From: Aliihoeflea aestuarii
GTDB taxonomy: Bacteria > Pseudomonadota > Alphaproteobacteria > Rhizobiales > Rhizobiaceae
NCBI RefSeq assembly: GCF_024105665.1
Contig: NZ_JAAAMK010000002.1
Span: 310,001 to 374,000 of the forward strand
Reading direction: 5' to 3'
DNA length: 64,000 nucleotides
Position numbers and translations under genes: made by a program. Shown one piece after another: positions 15,794 to 22,355 of this stretch. Below the pieces are notes generated by a model. It saw only the letters and a list, made by a program, of their open reading frames with translations. It was not told where the DNA came from and did no database searches. Numbering within the stretch: the stretch's first letter is position 1; each line of letters opens with the position of its first letter.

Positions 15794-17807
15794 GAGCGCG
15801 GAACGCCTCGTTGTGCTGCTGGAAGCGCGCGTTCGCGACTTCGAGCGCAACATGCAGCGCGCCAGTGGACAGGCGGGAACATCCTTCAACCGTATGCGCC
15901 GCGACAGCAGGTCTGCCACGCAGCAGATGGAACGCGACATGCTGCGCTCCACAACGAGGATCAATCAGGCGCTTGCCTCCACCTCTACGCAGATAGGCGT
16001 TTTGGCCCGGTCCTTCGCAGCAGGCTTTGCGGGCGGTGTCTTTGCTGGTGGCCTTGCCGGTGCACAGCGCGCCGTTCGCAGCATCGTTTCGGAATTGTCC
16101 GAGATGGGCAAGGAGATCGATCGCGTCGGCCTTTCGGCCAAGGTGTTTCAGGAACTCAAATTCGGCTTCGGAGAGGCGGGTGTCGAAGCATCCGAGTTCA
16201 CGACCGGCATGGAGCAGTTCAATCGCCGGATCGGTGAGGCTGCAACGCGCGGTGGCAGGCTTGCCGAGATATTCAAAGCCAACGGCATCGCCTTGCGCGA
16301 CCAGGCCGGAAATATCCGTTCGAATGAGGCGCTGCTTCGCGACTACGCCAACCTCGTCAAGAATGCCGGTTCCGAGCAGGAGCGGATGACGCTCGCCACA
16401 GAAGCGTTCGGGCGCGGTGGTGCAGCCTTCGTTCTGGCGCTTCGTAACGGTGCTGACGGCTTCGACGACATGGCAGAGGCAGCGGCAAACGCGGGCGGTG
16501 TGATCGACGAGGAACTGATCCGCAAGGCCGAAGAACTGGACGACCGATGGGCGGCGTCGTGGCGCAACTTCGAGGTAAACGCCAAGTCCGCGATCATGAA
16601 TGTGATCTCCACGCTCGACAACATGAGCGATCACCTTGAGACCATCTATCGATGGATGAACGACATCGGCAACTCATCGTTCTTCCGGTGGCTGCTCACA
16701 AAAATGGACGACGCCGGCCTGATCACCATCGATCTGAACTATGGCAATATCGGTGCGATGGATGCTGCCGACGACCTGGCAGCGATGCAAAAGCGGGTCT
16801 CCGATCTATCGCAGCACGTCGAACACCTACTGCATATCGGTGAAGATGCTGCCGCTGCCGAGCAGCAGCTTGCCGAAGCCCGCGCCCGTCTCAATGCTGC
16901 GGTGCGTGCCATCACTTCGGGCGGATCGGGTGATACCGTCCTGCCTTCCATCACCGTTTCGGGCGATGATCCTCCAAAGACGAAGATCCCCGGATCGGGT
17001 GGCCGCTCTGGTGGTGGTGCCCGCAACAGCGCCGCATCTGCTGCGCTTCGTGAGGCTGAAGCGGTCCAGAACCTTATCGATAGCCTGACACATGAACTCA
17101 GCCTGATCGGCATGTCCGACGCGGAAAAGGCCGAGGCGAACGCGCTCAGGCAGGCTGGTGCGGCGGCAACGGACGAACAGCGCCAGCAGATCGAAATGCT
17201 GGTGCAGGCCATCCACGACGAGACCGAAGCGCTCAAGGCATCTGAAGCGGCCCAGCGCAATCGTACGCAGGCCATGAGCAACATGTTCCAGATGGGCGAA
17301 GAAGCGCTTCTCGCCATGCTGGACAACAGCCAGAAGGCAGAGGACGCGATCAAACGCCTCGTCATCCAGTTAGCGCTTGCGGCGGCTCAGGCCGCGCTTC
17401 TCGGCACAGGCCCGCTTGCGGGATTGTTCGGCGGCGCTGCCGGCGGTGGCAGCATCTTGGGCGGGATAGGGAAAATCTTTGGCTTTTCGGAGGGCACCGC
17501 AAACACAGGGGGCGCACGTGGGGAGCCTCGTGGCATCGTCCACGGTCAGGAGGCCGTCATACCCCTACCGAACAACAGAAAGGTGCCCGTCCATATAGAG
17601 GGCGGTGCAAGTGCAGGTGGTGGCGAAACCCGCGTGAAGGTGGATGTTGGTGTCAGCGTCGACAAGAACGGCAATCTCCAAGCCTTCGTCCGCGACGTGT
17701 CGGAGGAGACTGCCGGCACATTGGTCCGTCAGGGCATCGGTGAGTACCGGCGCGGCATGGTGCAGGACGACATGGACGCCTTCCTGCGCGATCCGAGGGG
17801 GCGGTAA
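15786..17807 (+). CDS. tail tape measure protein
   Basis: 673 residues. Overlaps the end of the terminase frame by 8 nt. Signs: a long Ala/Gln/Arg-rich helical protein with a hydrophobic stretch at about 75-95 (FAAGFAGGVFAGGLAGAQ), an extended linker rich in Gly, Ser and Pro near 385-420, coiled coils at 425-500, a second hydrophobic region near 530-570 (Ala, Leu, Gly-rich), and the lambda-gpH-type end FSEGTANTGGARGEPRGIVHGQEAVI. It sets tail length: at roughly 1.5 angstrom per residue it implies a tail near 100 nm. It appears intact, unlike the terminase. Confidence 0.9.
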   Translation: MSESAERLVVLLEARVRDFERNMQRASGQAGTSFNRMRRDSRSATQQMERDMLRSTTRINQALASTSTQIGVLARSFAAGFAGGVFAGGLAGAQRAVRSIVSELSEMGKEIDRVGLSAKVFQELKFGFGEAGVEASEFTTGMEQFNRRIGEAATRGGRLAEIFKANGIALRDQAGNIRSNEALLRDYANLVKNAGSEQERMTLATEAFGRGGAAFVLALRNGADGFDDMAEAAANAGGVIDEELIRKAEELDDRWAASWRNFEVNAKSAIMNVISTLDNMSDHLETIYRWMNDIGNSSFFRWLLTKMDDAGLITIDLNYGNIGAMDAADDLAAMQKRVSDLSQHVEHLLHIGEDAAAAEQQLAEARARLNAAVRAITSGGSGDTVLPSITVSGDDPPKTKIPGSGGRSGGGARNSAASAALREAEAVQNLIDSLTHELSLIGMSDAEKAEANALRQAGAAATDEQRQQIEMLVQAIHDETEALKASEAAQRNRTQAMSNMFQMGEEALLAMLDNSQKAEDAIKRLVIQLALAAAQAALLGTGPLAGLFGGAAGGGSILGGIGKIFGFSEGTANTGGARGEPRGIVHGQEAVIPLPNNRKVPVHIEGGASAGGGETRVKVDVGVSVDKNGNLQAFVRDVSEETAGTLVRQGIGEYRRGMVQDDMDAFLRDPRGR

Positions 17808-18147
17808 TGAAGCTTCTTGCAAACGCGCTGCGGCGTCATCTTCAGGGCGCGGTAGTCCGAATATTCCCGAAGCCGGTCGCGATCTGTGGGAGATATTCGC
17901 TGACCTCTGCGGAACCCGCACCTATCACGCCGCAGGCCCCAACCCGATCAGCTACGCGGAAATCCAGAGCTACGCACAAGTTAACCGCTGGCCTTTGAAG
18001 CCGCATCATGTCGCGACGATCCGGGCGCTCGATGCGGTCTGGATCGAACATGTCATGATCCGTTCGCAGGCGAAAGACGCTAGGTCGCAGTCGCCATCTT
18101 CAATGCAGGGCATCAACCCGGCTGCGTTCGATGCGGTGTTCGGATGA
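17807..18147 (+). pseudogene. tail-associated gene after tape measure, apparently frameshifted
   Basis: ATG 17807 has a strong GGGGGCGG site and overlaps the tape measure stop, but its own frame leaves the conserved part. The coding-quality sequence (DLWEIFADLCGTRTYHAAGP, NPISYAEIQSYAQVNRWPLK, then IRALDAVWIEHVM) lies in the -1 frame from about 17860 to 18147, and that frame has no ATG, GTG or TTG after the tape measure stop. The pattern matches small tail-chaperone-like proteins that follow tape measure genes in related phages. Either an indel near 17845-17870 broke it or a frameshift is programmed. I see no classical slippery heptamer. Confidence 0.5.
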
Positions 18148-18965
18148 GCAAGCGACGGAAGCACAAGACGGATTTCGGCAAGGGCTGGCGCGCTGGTTAC
18201 AGCGAGTATCGATACGGAACGTCGAAGCCTATCACGCTGGCGAATGTCATGAGGCCCGCGCCCATCTTCCGAGGGGAGAAGAAGAAGCACGTCATCCAGC
18301 AAACTATGGATGCGATGCGCGATTGGCGGATGTCGCCGTTCGAAGAGGAAGGGACGATGATTGCTGGCTTGCGCAGCGGCCTTTGTCTCGATGGCTACGG
18401 CTGGAGCCGTTCAGATCAGCAGGCGCGGGAAATCGTTTCGGAAGCGCTTCGATTGCTGGGAGCCAAACGGCCGACCTGGGAACAGGGGCAGCCAGACTAT
18501 GTGGAGCCACATGAAAACTGCAAGGTATGTGGCGGGCCACTGGATGAAGAGGCGCTTTCATACCGTGATCGATTTTGCTCGGCAGAATGCGCACGTATTG
18601 CGATGGAGAAGCGGACCTTCTGGCAAACGTCGCGAGACAGCGCCCTATATCGTCGCGCGGTACAGCTAGTCCGTATTTCTCGAAAGCCGGTTCGCGAATG
18701 TCAGCAATGTGGCAAGAGCTTCCGGCAGCGTGGCGAGAACGGGCAAGCCAAGTTCTGTTCGTCGGACTGCTACGCGGATCACAAGCGAGAGAGAGCACCG
18801 TCTTTCAAAAGCAATTGCGCTTTCTGCTGGACGCCATTCACGTCGAAACAGCCGGCAATGTTCTGTTCCCCAACGTGCAAGACCCAGGCCCACCGCGTTC
18901 AAAGCGGACGGATCAAGCGCCTCTCACCGCCCGTCTTCGACTACGTGTTTGCAATGGCGGCTTAG
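18144..18965 (+). CDS. protein with three tandem four-cysteine zinc knuckles
   Basis: 273 residues, ATGA overlap with the previous frame. After a basic N-terminus (MSKRRKHKTDFGKGWRAGYS) and a helical part, three similar units follow: CKVCGGPL...FCSAEC, CQQCGKSF...KFCSSDC and CAFCWTPF...MFCSPTC. Each is C-x2-C, about 15-20 residues, then F-C-S-x2-C. They should hold one zinc each, like short treble-clef or FCS-type fingers. The role could be DNA or RNA binding, or protein assembly. It lies where tail-tip genes would be expected. Last rightward gene of the element. Confidence 0.65.
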   Translation: MSKRRKHKTDFGKGWRAGYSEYRYGTSKPITLANVMRPAPIFRGEKKKHVIQQTMDAMRDWRMSPFEEEGTMIAGLRSGLCLDGYGWSRSDQQAREIVSEALRLLGAKRPTWEQGQPDYVEPHENCKVCGGPLDEEALSYRDRFCSAECARIAMEKRTFWQTSRDSALYRRAVQLVRISRKPVRECQQCGKSFRQRGENGQAKFCSSDCYADHKRERAPSFKSNCAFCWTPFTSKQPAMFCSPTCKTQAHRVQSGRIKRLSPPVFDYVFAMAA

Positions 18966-19240
18966 GAGTTCATTGTTGCCAAGATCCCTATGGCAGTGAC
19001 GATGACGGTCACGGAAACGGCAATGGCAGAGACTTTTGTCCAATATGCTGCCTTTTCCGCCGCGACTGCCGCGCGCTCTGAGGCTTGCGCCGCAGTAATA
19101 TCTGCTAGCGCAGCTCTGCGCTGCAACTCCGCAGTATACCAGACTGCCACGGGCTTGCCGGCTTGAACGCCGCCGAAACGTTCAAGAAGCTCATCCAACG
19201 ACATCCCTGCCATTGTCCGAATTCTAAATTCATCACTCAT
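18962..19240 (-). CDS. small C-tail-anchored membrane protein
   Basis: 92 residues. A soluble N-terminal part (MSLDELLERFGGVQAGKPVA) leads to an Ala-rich helix (LADITAAQASERAAVAAEKA) and one C-terminal transmembrane segment (VSAIAVSVTVIVTAIGILA). The gene is convergent with the zinc-knuckle gene; the two frames overlap at their 3' ends by 4 nt. It belongs with the lipoprotein and HTH genes to a short leftward group at the right end of the element. Possibly a lysogen-expressed host-modification gene; a lysis role (holin/spanin-like) is less likely because the helix is C-terminal. Confidence 0.55.
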   Translation of the reverse strand: MSDEFRIRTMAGMSLDELLERFGGVQAGKPVAVWYTAELQRRAALADITAAQASERAAVAAEKAAYWTKVSAIAVSVTVIVTAIGILATMNS

Positions 19241-19264
19241 TCTGCACCAAGCCGCAAATGTCGC

Positions 19265-19738
19265 CTACCGCGTCAATATGACATCAACGCTTTGACCGTT
19301 TGAAACAGTGACTACCTGGGTTAGGTCGCCGCCCTGCTGCCAGTCACCAGCCATCCAAGTCACTCTCGTGATAAGGTAGTATTGGCCATCTGGAATGCCG
19401 GAGAAAGTGAAGCGTCCTTCGCCGTTCGCCTGTGTCATCTTGGAATAGTCGCGAAGTCGTTGATCGCCGTTTTCGAACTGAACGTTGCCGTACGTGTTGC
19501 CCGCTGCCGCAAAAATCTCGCGCGTGTAAGACGTGTACGGCAGGAGCAGAACCGGACTGCCGGCGGCATACACAACGATGCCATCATTCCGACGCATGAA
19601 GGCTTGGCCAGCAACCGTCGCCCTGCCTGCTTGAACGGCATACGCATGCTCAGCAGGATTGAACGGCGTAGTGATATTGACGGATTGCACACAGCCCGAA
19701 AGGGCAACCGCAAGAGCGGCTACAATTGCAAACTTCAT
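19265..19738 (-). CDS. prophage-encoded lipoprotein
   Basis: 157 residues from ATG 19738 (GGGGGA just upstream; the longer frame to 19792 is not needed). The signal peptide ends in the lipobox LSGC at 13-16 of MKFAIVAALAVALSGCVQS. The mature domain contains a carboxypeptidase-regulatory/transthyretin-like beta pattern (EGRFTFSGIPDGQYYLITRV). Outer-membrane or periplasmic lipoprotein expressed separately from the late operon. In prophages such genes often change receptors or block superinfection. That role is only inferred. Confidence 0.65.
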   Translation of the reverse strand: MKFAIVAALAVALSGCVQSVNITTPFNPAEHAYAVQAGRATVAGQAFMRRNDGIVVYAAGSPVLLLPYTSYTREIFAAAGNTYGNVQFENGDQRLRDYSKMTQANGEGRFTFSGIPDGQYYLITRVTWMAGDWQQGGDLTQVVTVSNGQSVDVILTR

Positions 19739-19810
19739 GATATTCCCCCGGTGTCCCTTTCTCACGATGGCGCAACCGGAAGGCGAGTTCAAGATGCCGA
19801 CGATCTCAAA

Positions 19811-20017
19811 TCACAGATCGCGGGACGGCTTTGCGTTGATTGAAGCATTCTCATAGCGAACAACGTCTTCCGTACGAATACGGACGAGCTTCCCACCCAA
19901 GCGGAAGAAATCTAGATCGCCTCGCTCAAGCATGTTCCGAATGTGCCTTTCGGAGCAGTGCCATCGCTCAGCCAGTGTCTTCGGCGTGAAAACGTTTGGC
20001 AGGTCTTCGTCGCTCAT
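19811..20017 (-). CDS. excisionase-like helix-turn-helix protein
   Basis: 68 residues. VFTPKTLAERWHCSERHIRNMLERGDLDFFRLGGKLVRIRTEDVVRYE fits the excisionase/AlpA winged-HTH pattern: the HTH WHCSERHIRNML followed by a wing with the RLGGKLVRI turn. It lies 215 bp inside attR, so in the excised circle it would be next to attP and the integrase. Best candidate for the recombination directionality factor. It is leftward and might be co-transcribed with the lipoprotein gene. Confidence 0.75.
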   Translation of the reverse strand: MSDEDLPNVFTPKTLAERWHCSERHIRNMLERGDLDFFRLGGKLVRIRTEDVVRYENASINAKPSRDL

Positions 20018-20094
20018 ATGCGCCTCGTCGGAAGCTAGGGGCCGATAAGTCTGGTTATCGGCCGTCAGGATTTCAGAACGGAGACGGAACAGGC

Positions 20095-20125
20095 TGCTAC
20101 CAATTTGCTACCGAACTCGGTAGCA
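20095..20125. repeat. right arm-type integrase sites
   Basis: TGCTACC occurs at 20095-20101 and 20106-20112 in direct orientation, and in inverted form (GGTAGCA) at 20119-20125. The block tgctaccaatttgctaccga mirrors the pair at 2583-2602 at the left end. This supports a P/P' arm layout and places the element's right boundary just beyond, at the attR core. Confidence 0.6.
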
Positions 20126-20231
20126 CAGGCCGAAATAGAACAGGATGGGAACGGACTCGCCCTCTCTCAAACCGCGCAATTCCGGGGCTTTGAAGCACGG
20201 TTAAGGACGAGGCGGCACTAATCTAAGCGAA

Positions 20232-20271
20232 TTTCAAGACCGGTGCCTTAAACCGCTCGGCCATCCCTCCG
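20232..20271. repeat. attR core: 40-bp copy of the tRNA-Ser 5' half
   Basis: Identical to 2491-2530. Only the 5' half of the tRNA is present, so it cannot make a tRNA. The sequence to its right (20272 onward) is the original upstream flank of the tRNA-Ser gene before this element entered. Confidence 0.95.
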
Positions 20272-20334
20272 TTATCGATCGGCTTCGTCGATCCGTTGCC
20301 CGATACGCGAACTTTTGTACAATTGCAGCAAGCC

Positions 20335-20395
20335 GGTTTCACTTTCGGCTTTACCGCTCCCTTGATCGTCGCGTCAACCTGTCGGCAGCGGATTC
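20335..20395 (-). pseudogene. 3'-terminal remnant of a second, related integrase
   Basis: Read leftward, the frame encodes RQVDATIKGAVKPKV, matching EQVDVMIRAAVKPTA at the C-terminus of the intact integrase. At DNA level tcggctttaccgct is shared exactly (2618-2631 and 20345-20358), as is cgtcaacctgt a little further on. The distance and orientation to the att core are as on the left side. The rest of this integrase is missing. It marks an older element that used the same tRNA-Ser site. Confidence 0.7.
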
Positions 20396-20545
20396 TTGCC
20401 AGCGCAGCACGAGCAGACAGCACGTTGACATGACCACCGCGAATCTTGCCTGCCTACCCCTGAAGTTCCTTGTCCCACAGGCGTACAACCGCTTGCTGCG
20501 GCAAGCGAGGACCCTATGTTGGGTCCGAAAGAGACAGGGAATTTC

Positions 20546-21517
20546 ATGGCGGCAAACGGCAAGACGGACATCGACCACGAACGCTTGAAGAAGGTCGTGG
20601 AAGGCATCGCGGTAGAGATACGCAAAGCAACGGAATGGGGCAAGGCGGCGGATTACATTCCCGAACTCGCCAAAATCGACACGAAGCAGTTCGGCATCGC
20701 GGTTCTAACCCGTGATGGGCAAACGATCGCGGGCGGCGATGCCGATACGCAATTTTCGATCCAGAGCATTTCCAAGGTGTTCGCGCTTGCGATCGCGCTC
20801 AAGGCCAAAGGGGAAAAAGTCTGGAAGCGCGTCGGCAAGGAGCCGTCGGGCGATCCCTATAATTCGATCATCGATCTGGAGCGCCACAAGGGCTTTCCGC
20901 GCAATCCTTTCATCAATCCGGGGGCGCTCGTCGTCGTCGATATGCTGCTCGAGGATCGAGAGCGGGATGACCTGCCGGATACTGTGCGCGACTTCATCGG
21001 CGACATGATCGGCGATCATGCCATCGGCATCGATGAGGATGTCGTGAAATCCGAACACATTTCGGGCTTCACCAATAAGGCGCTCGCCAATCTGGCCAAA
21101 TCCTTCGGCAATCTGAACCATGAGGTCGACGACGTGATGCACGTCTATGTGCGCCAATGCGCGGTCGCGCTCTCATGCAGGCAGTTGGCTGCGGCCGGGC
21201 GTTTCCTGATGCTCGACCGCGAGGACATCGATGATAAGGTCTCGAAGGCAGACGCCGAGCGCGCCCGGCGCATCAATGCGGTGATGCTGACTTGCGGGCA
21301 ATATGACGGATCGGGAGATTTCGCCTATCGCGTCGGATTGCCGGCCAAGAGCGGCGTGGGCGGCGGCATTCTGGCCGTCGTGCCGAACACGGCGACCGTG
21401 GCGGTCTGGTCCCCCGGCCTCGACGACAACGGCAACTCTCTGCTCGGCACGCTGGCGCTCGAACGCCTGTCGCAACGCATGGACTGGTCCATCTTCGGCG
21501 CGGTGCGGCGCGTCTGA
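20546..21517 (+). CDS. glsA: glutaminase
   Basis: 323 residues from ATG 20546, chosen for AGGGA upstream over ATG 20516. Hydrolyses L-glutamine to glutamate and ammonia. Serine-dependent beta-lactamase-like fold: catalytic S74-I-S-K77 in QFSIQSISKVFAL, with FPRNPFINPGA and the C-terminal KSGVGGGILAVVPN block conserved in the GlsA family. Full length. The stop TGA shares its last base with the start of the following methyltransferase gene. First intact chromosomal gene beyond the element's right end. Confidence 0.95.
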   Translation: MAANGKTDIDHERLKKVVEGIAVEIRKATEWGKAADYIPELAKIDTKQFGIAVLTRDGQTIAGGDADTQFSIQSISKVFALAIALKAKGEKVWKRVGKEPSGDPYNSIIDLERHKGFPRNPFINPGALVVVDMLLEDRERDDLPDTVRDFIGDMIGDHAIGIDEDVVKSEHISGFTNKALANLAKSFGNLNHEVDDVMHVYVRQCAVALSCRQLAAAGRFLMLDREDIDDKVSKADAERARRINAVMLTCGQYDGSGDFAYRVGLPAKSGVGGGILAVVPNTATVAVWSPGLDDNGNSLLGTLALERLSQRMDWSIFGAVRRV

Positions 21518-22263
21518 TGTCGGCCATTTTCGATCACATCGCCGCGCTGCATGGCAAGAGAAACTGGGGAAGCGTGCTTGATGCCGGCACCGGCATCAAT
21601 TCCCTGCGCTGGCTGCGCGGCCGGAAGGCGGACAGCTTGACGGCCGTTACGGGCGCGGAACTGATGGTGCGGCGCATCGAAGAGGCGCTCGGCCCATCGC
21701 CCGCGAATGAGCGGATCGTGACCGGCAACTGGGCCGACCCGGATTTTCTGCGAAACGAGACATTCGACGTCGTCCTCGCCGACTATCTGATCGGGGCGAT
21801 GGACGGCTTCGCGCCCTATTTCCAGGACGAGATGATCGAGCGGCTGCGTCTGGCATGCGCGGGGCGGCTCTATCTGGTCGGCTTGGAACCCTACGTGCTC
21901 GACAAGCCCGCAAGCGCGGAAGGCGAGATCGTCTTTCGCATCGGGCGTCTTCGCGATACGTTCCTGCTTCTGTCCGGTCAAAAGACCTACCGCGAATTTC
22001 CGCTGACCTGGGTCACGCGGCATCTGGAACGCGCTGGTTTCAAGACGATCGATATCCGCAAGTTTCCGATCCGCTACCGCGCGCGCTTCGTCAACGCGCA
22101 ACTCGACATGTGCATCAACCGCCTGCATCTGGTGCCGGACGATTTGCGGACCGCCCTTGCCGACCATGTCGAGGAGTTGCGCAGGCAGGCTTTGCGTCTG
22201 GAAGCCAAGAATGAGGGTCTTCGTCTCGGGTTCGACTACGTCGTCGCGGCGGAACCGGCCTGA
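21517..22263 (+). CDS. class I SAM-dependent methyltransferase-like protein
   Basis: 248 residues, overlapping glsA by 1 nt (TGATG). Motif I is VLDAGTGINSLRWL (about 20-33), and an acidic end of strand 2 lies in AVTGAELMVRRIE. FDVVLADYLIGAMDGFAPYF fits motif IV. The C-terminal part contains a likely substrate region ending in a helical segment. Small-molecule methyltransferase with unknown acceptor. It lies 92 nt before the photolyase operon promoter and is not clearly part of that operon. Confidence 0.8.
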   Translation: MSAIFDHIAALHGKRNWGSVLDAGTGINSLRWLRGRKADSLTAVTGAELMVRRIEEALGPSPANERIVTGNWADPDFLRNETFDVVLADYLIGAMDGFAPYFQDEMIERLRLACAGRLYLVGLEPYVLDKPASAEGEIVFRIGRLRDTFLLLSGQKTYREFPLTWVTRHLERAGFKTIDIRKFPIRYRARFVNAQLDMCINRLHLVPDDLRTALADHVEELRRQALRLEAKNEGLRLGFDYVVAAEPA

Positions 22264-22288
22264 ACGTGCGAAACCTGCATATCTGACC

Positions 22289-22313
22289 GATCCGATCTTC
22301 TCGCGCCGACGTA
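22289..22313 (+). promoter_or_regulatory. candidate ECF-sigma (RpoE/ChrR-type) promoter of the photolyase operon
   Basis: GATCCGA (22289-22295), 12 nt, GACGTA (22308-22313), 43 nt before the photolyase start. The same two blocks with the same spacing occur at 38373-38397 before the ChrR-like gene. Read as CGATCC-N18-TACATT it fits the TGATCC -35 element and 18-nt spacing known for RpoE of the RpoE-ChrR pair in Rhodobacter. Confidence 0.5.
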
Positions 22314-22355
22314 CATTTCTCCAAAACCGCGCCAAGACCGCAAACCGAAGTTCCC

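Larger units (their letters stand above)
2491..20271. mobile_element. integrated 17.8-kb phage-like element (prophage or satellite-like), probably defective
   Basis: Bounded by exact 40-bp att repeats in tRNA-Ser. Contents from left to right: integrase, RHH regulator, AlpA-like HTH, an early operon ending in a replication gene with iterons, an exported protein, then portal, protease-capsid, HNH, tail tube, connectors, small and large terminase, tape measure, tail-associated genes, a membrane protein, a lipoprotein and an excisionase-like gene. There is no recognisable CI-type repressor, holin/endolysin, tail tip, NlpC/P60 or fibre gene. The large terminase is disrupted by a 110-bp tandem duplication. 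The length is about half that of a typical siphophage. Confidence 0.93.
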
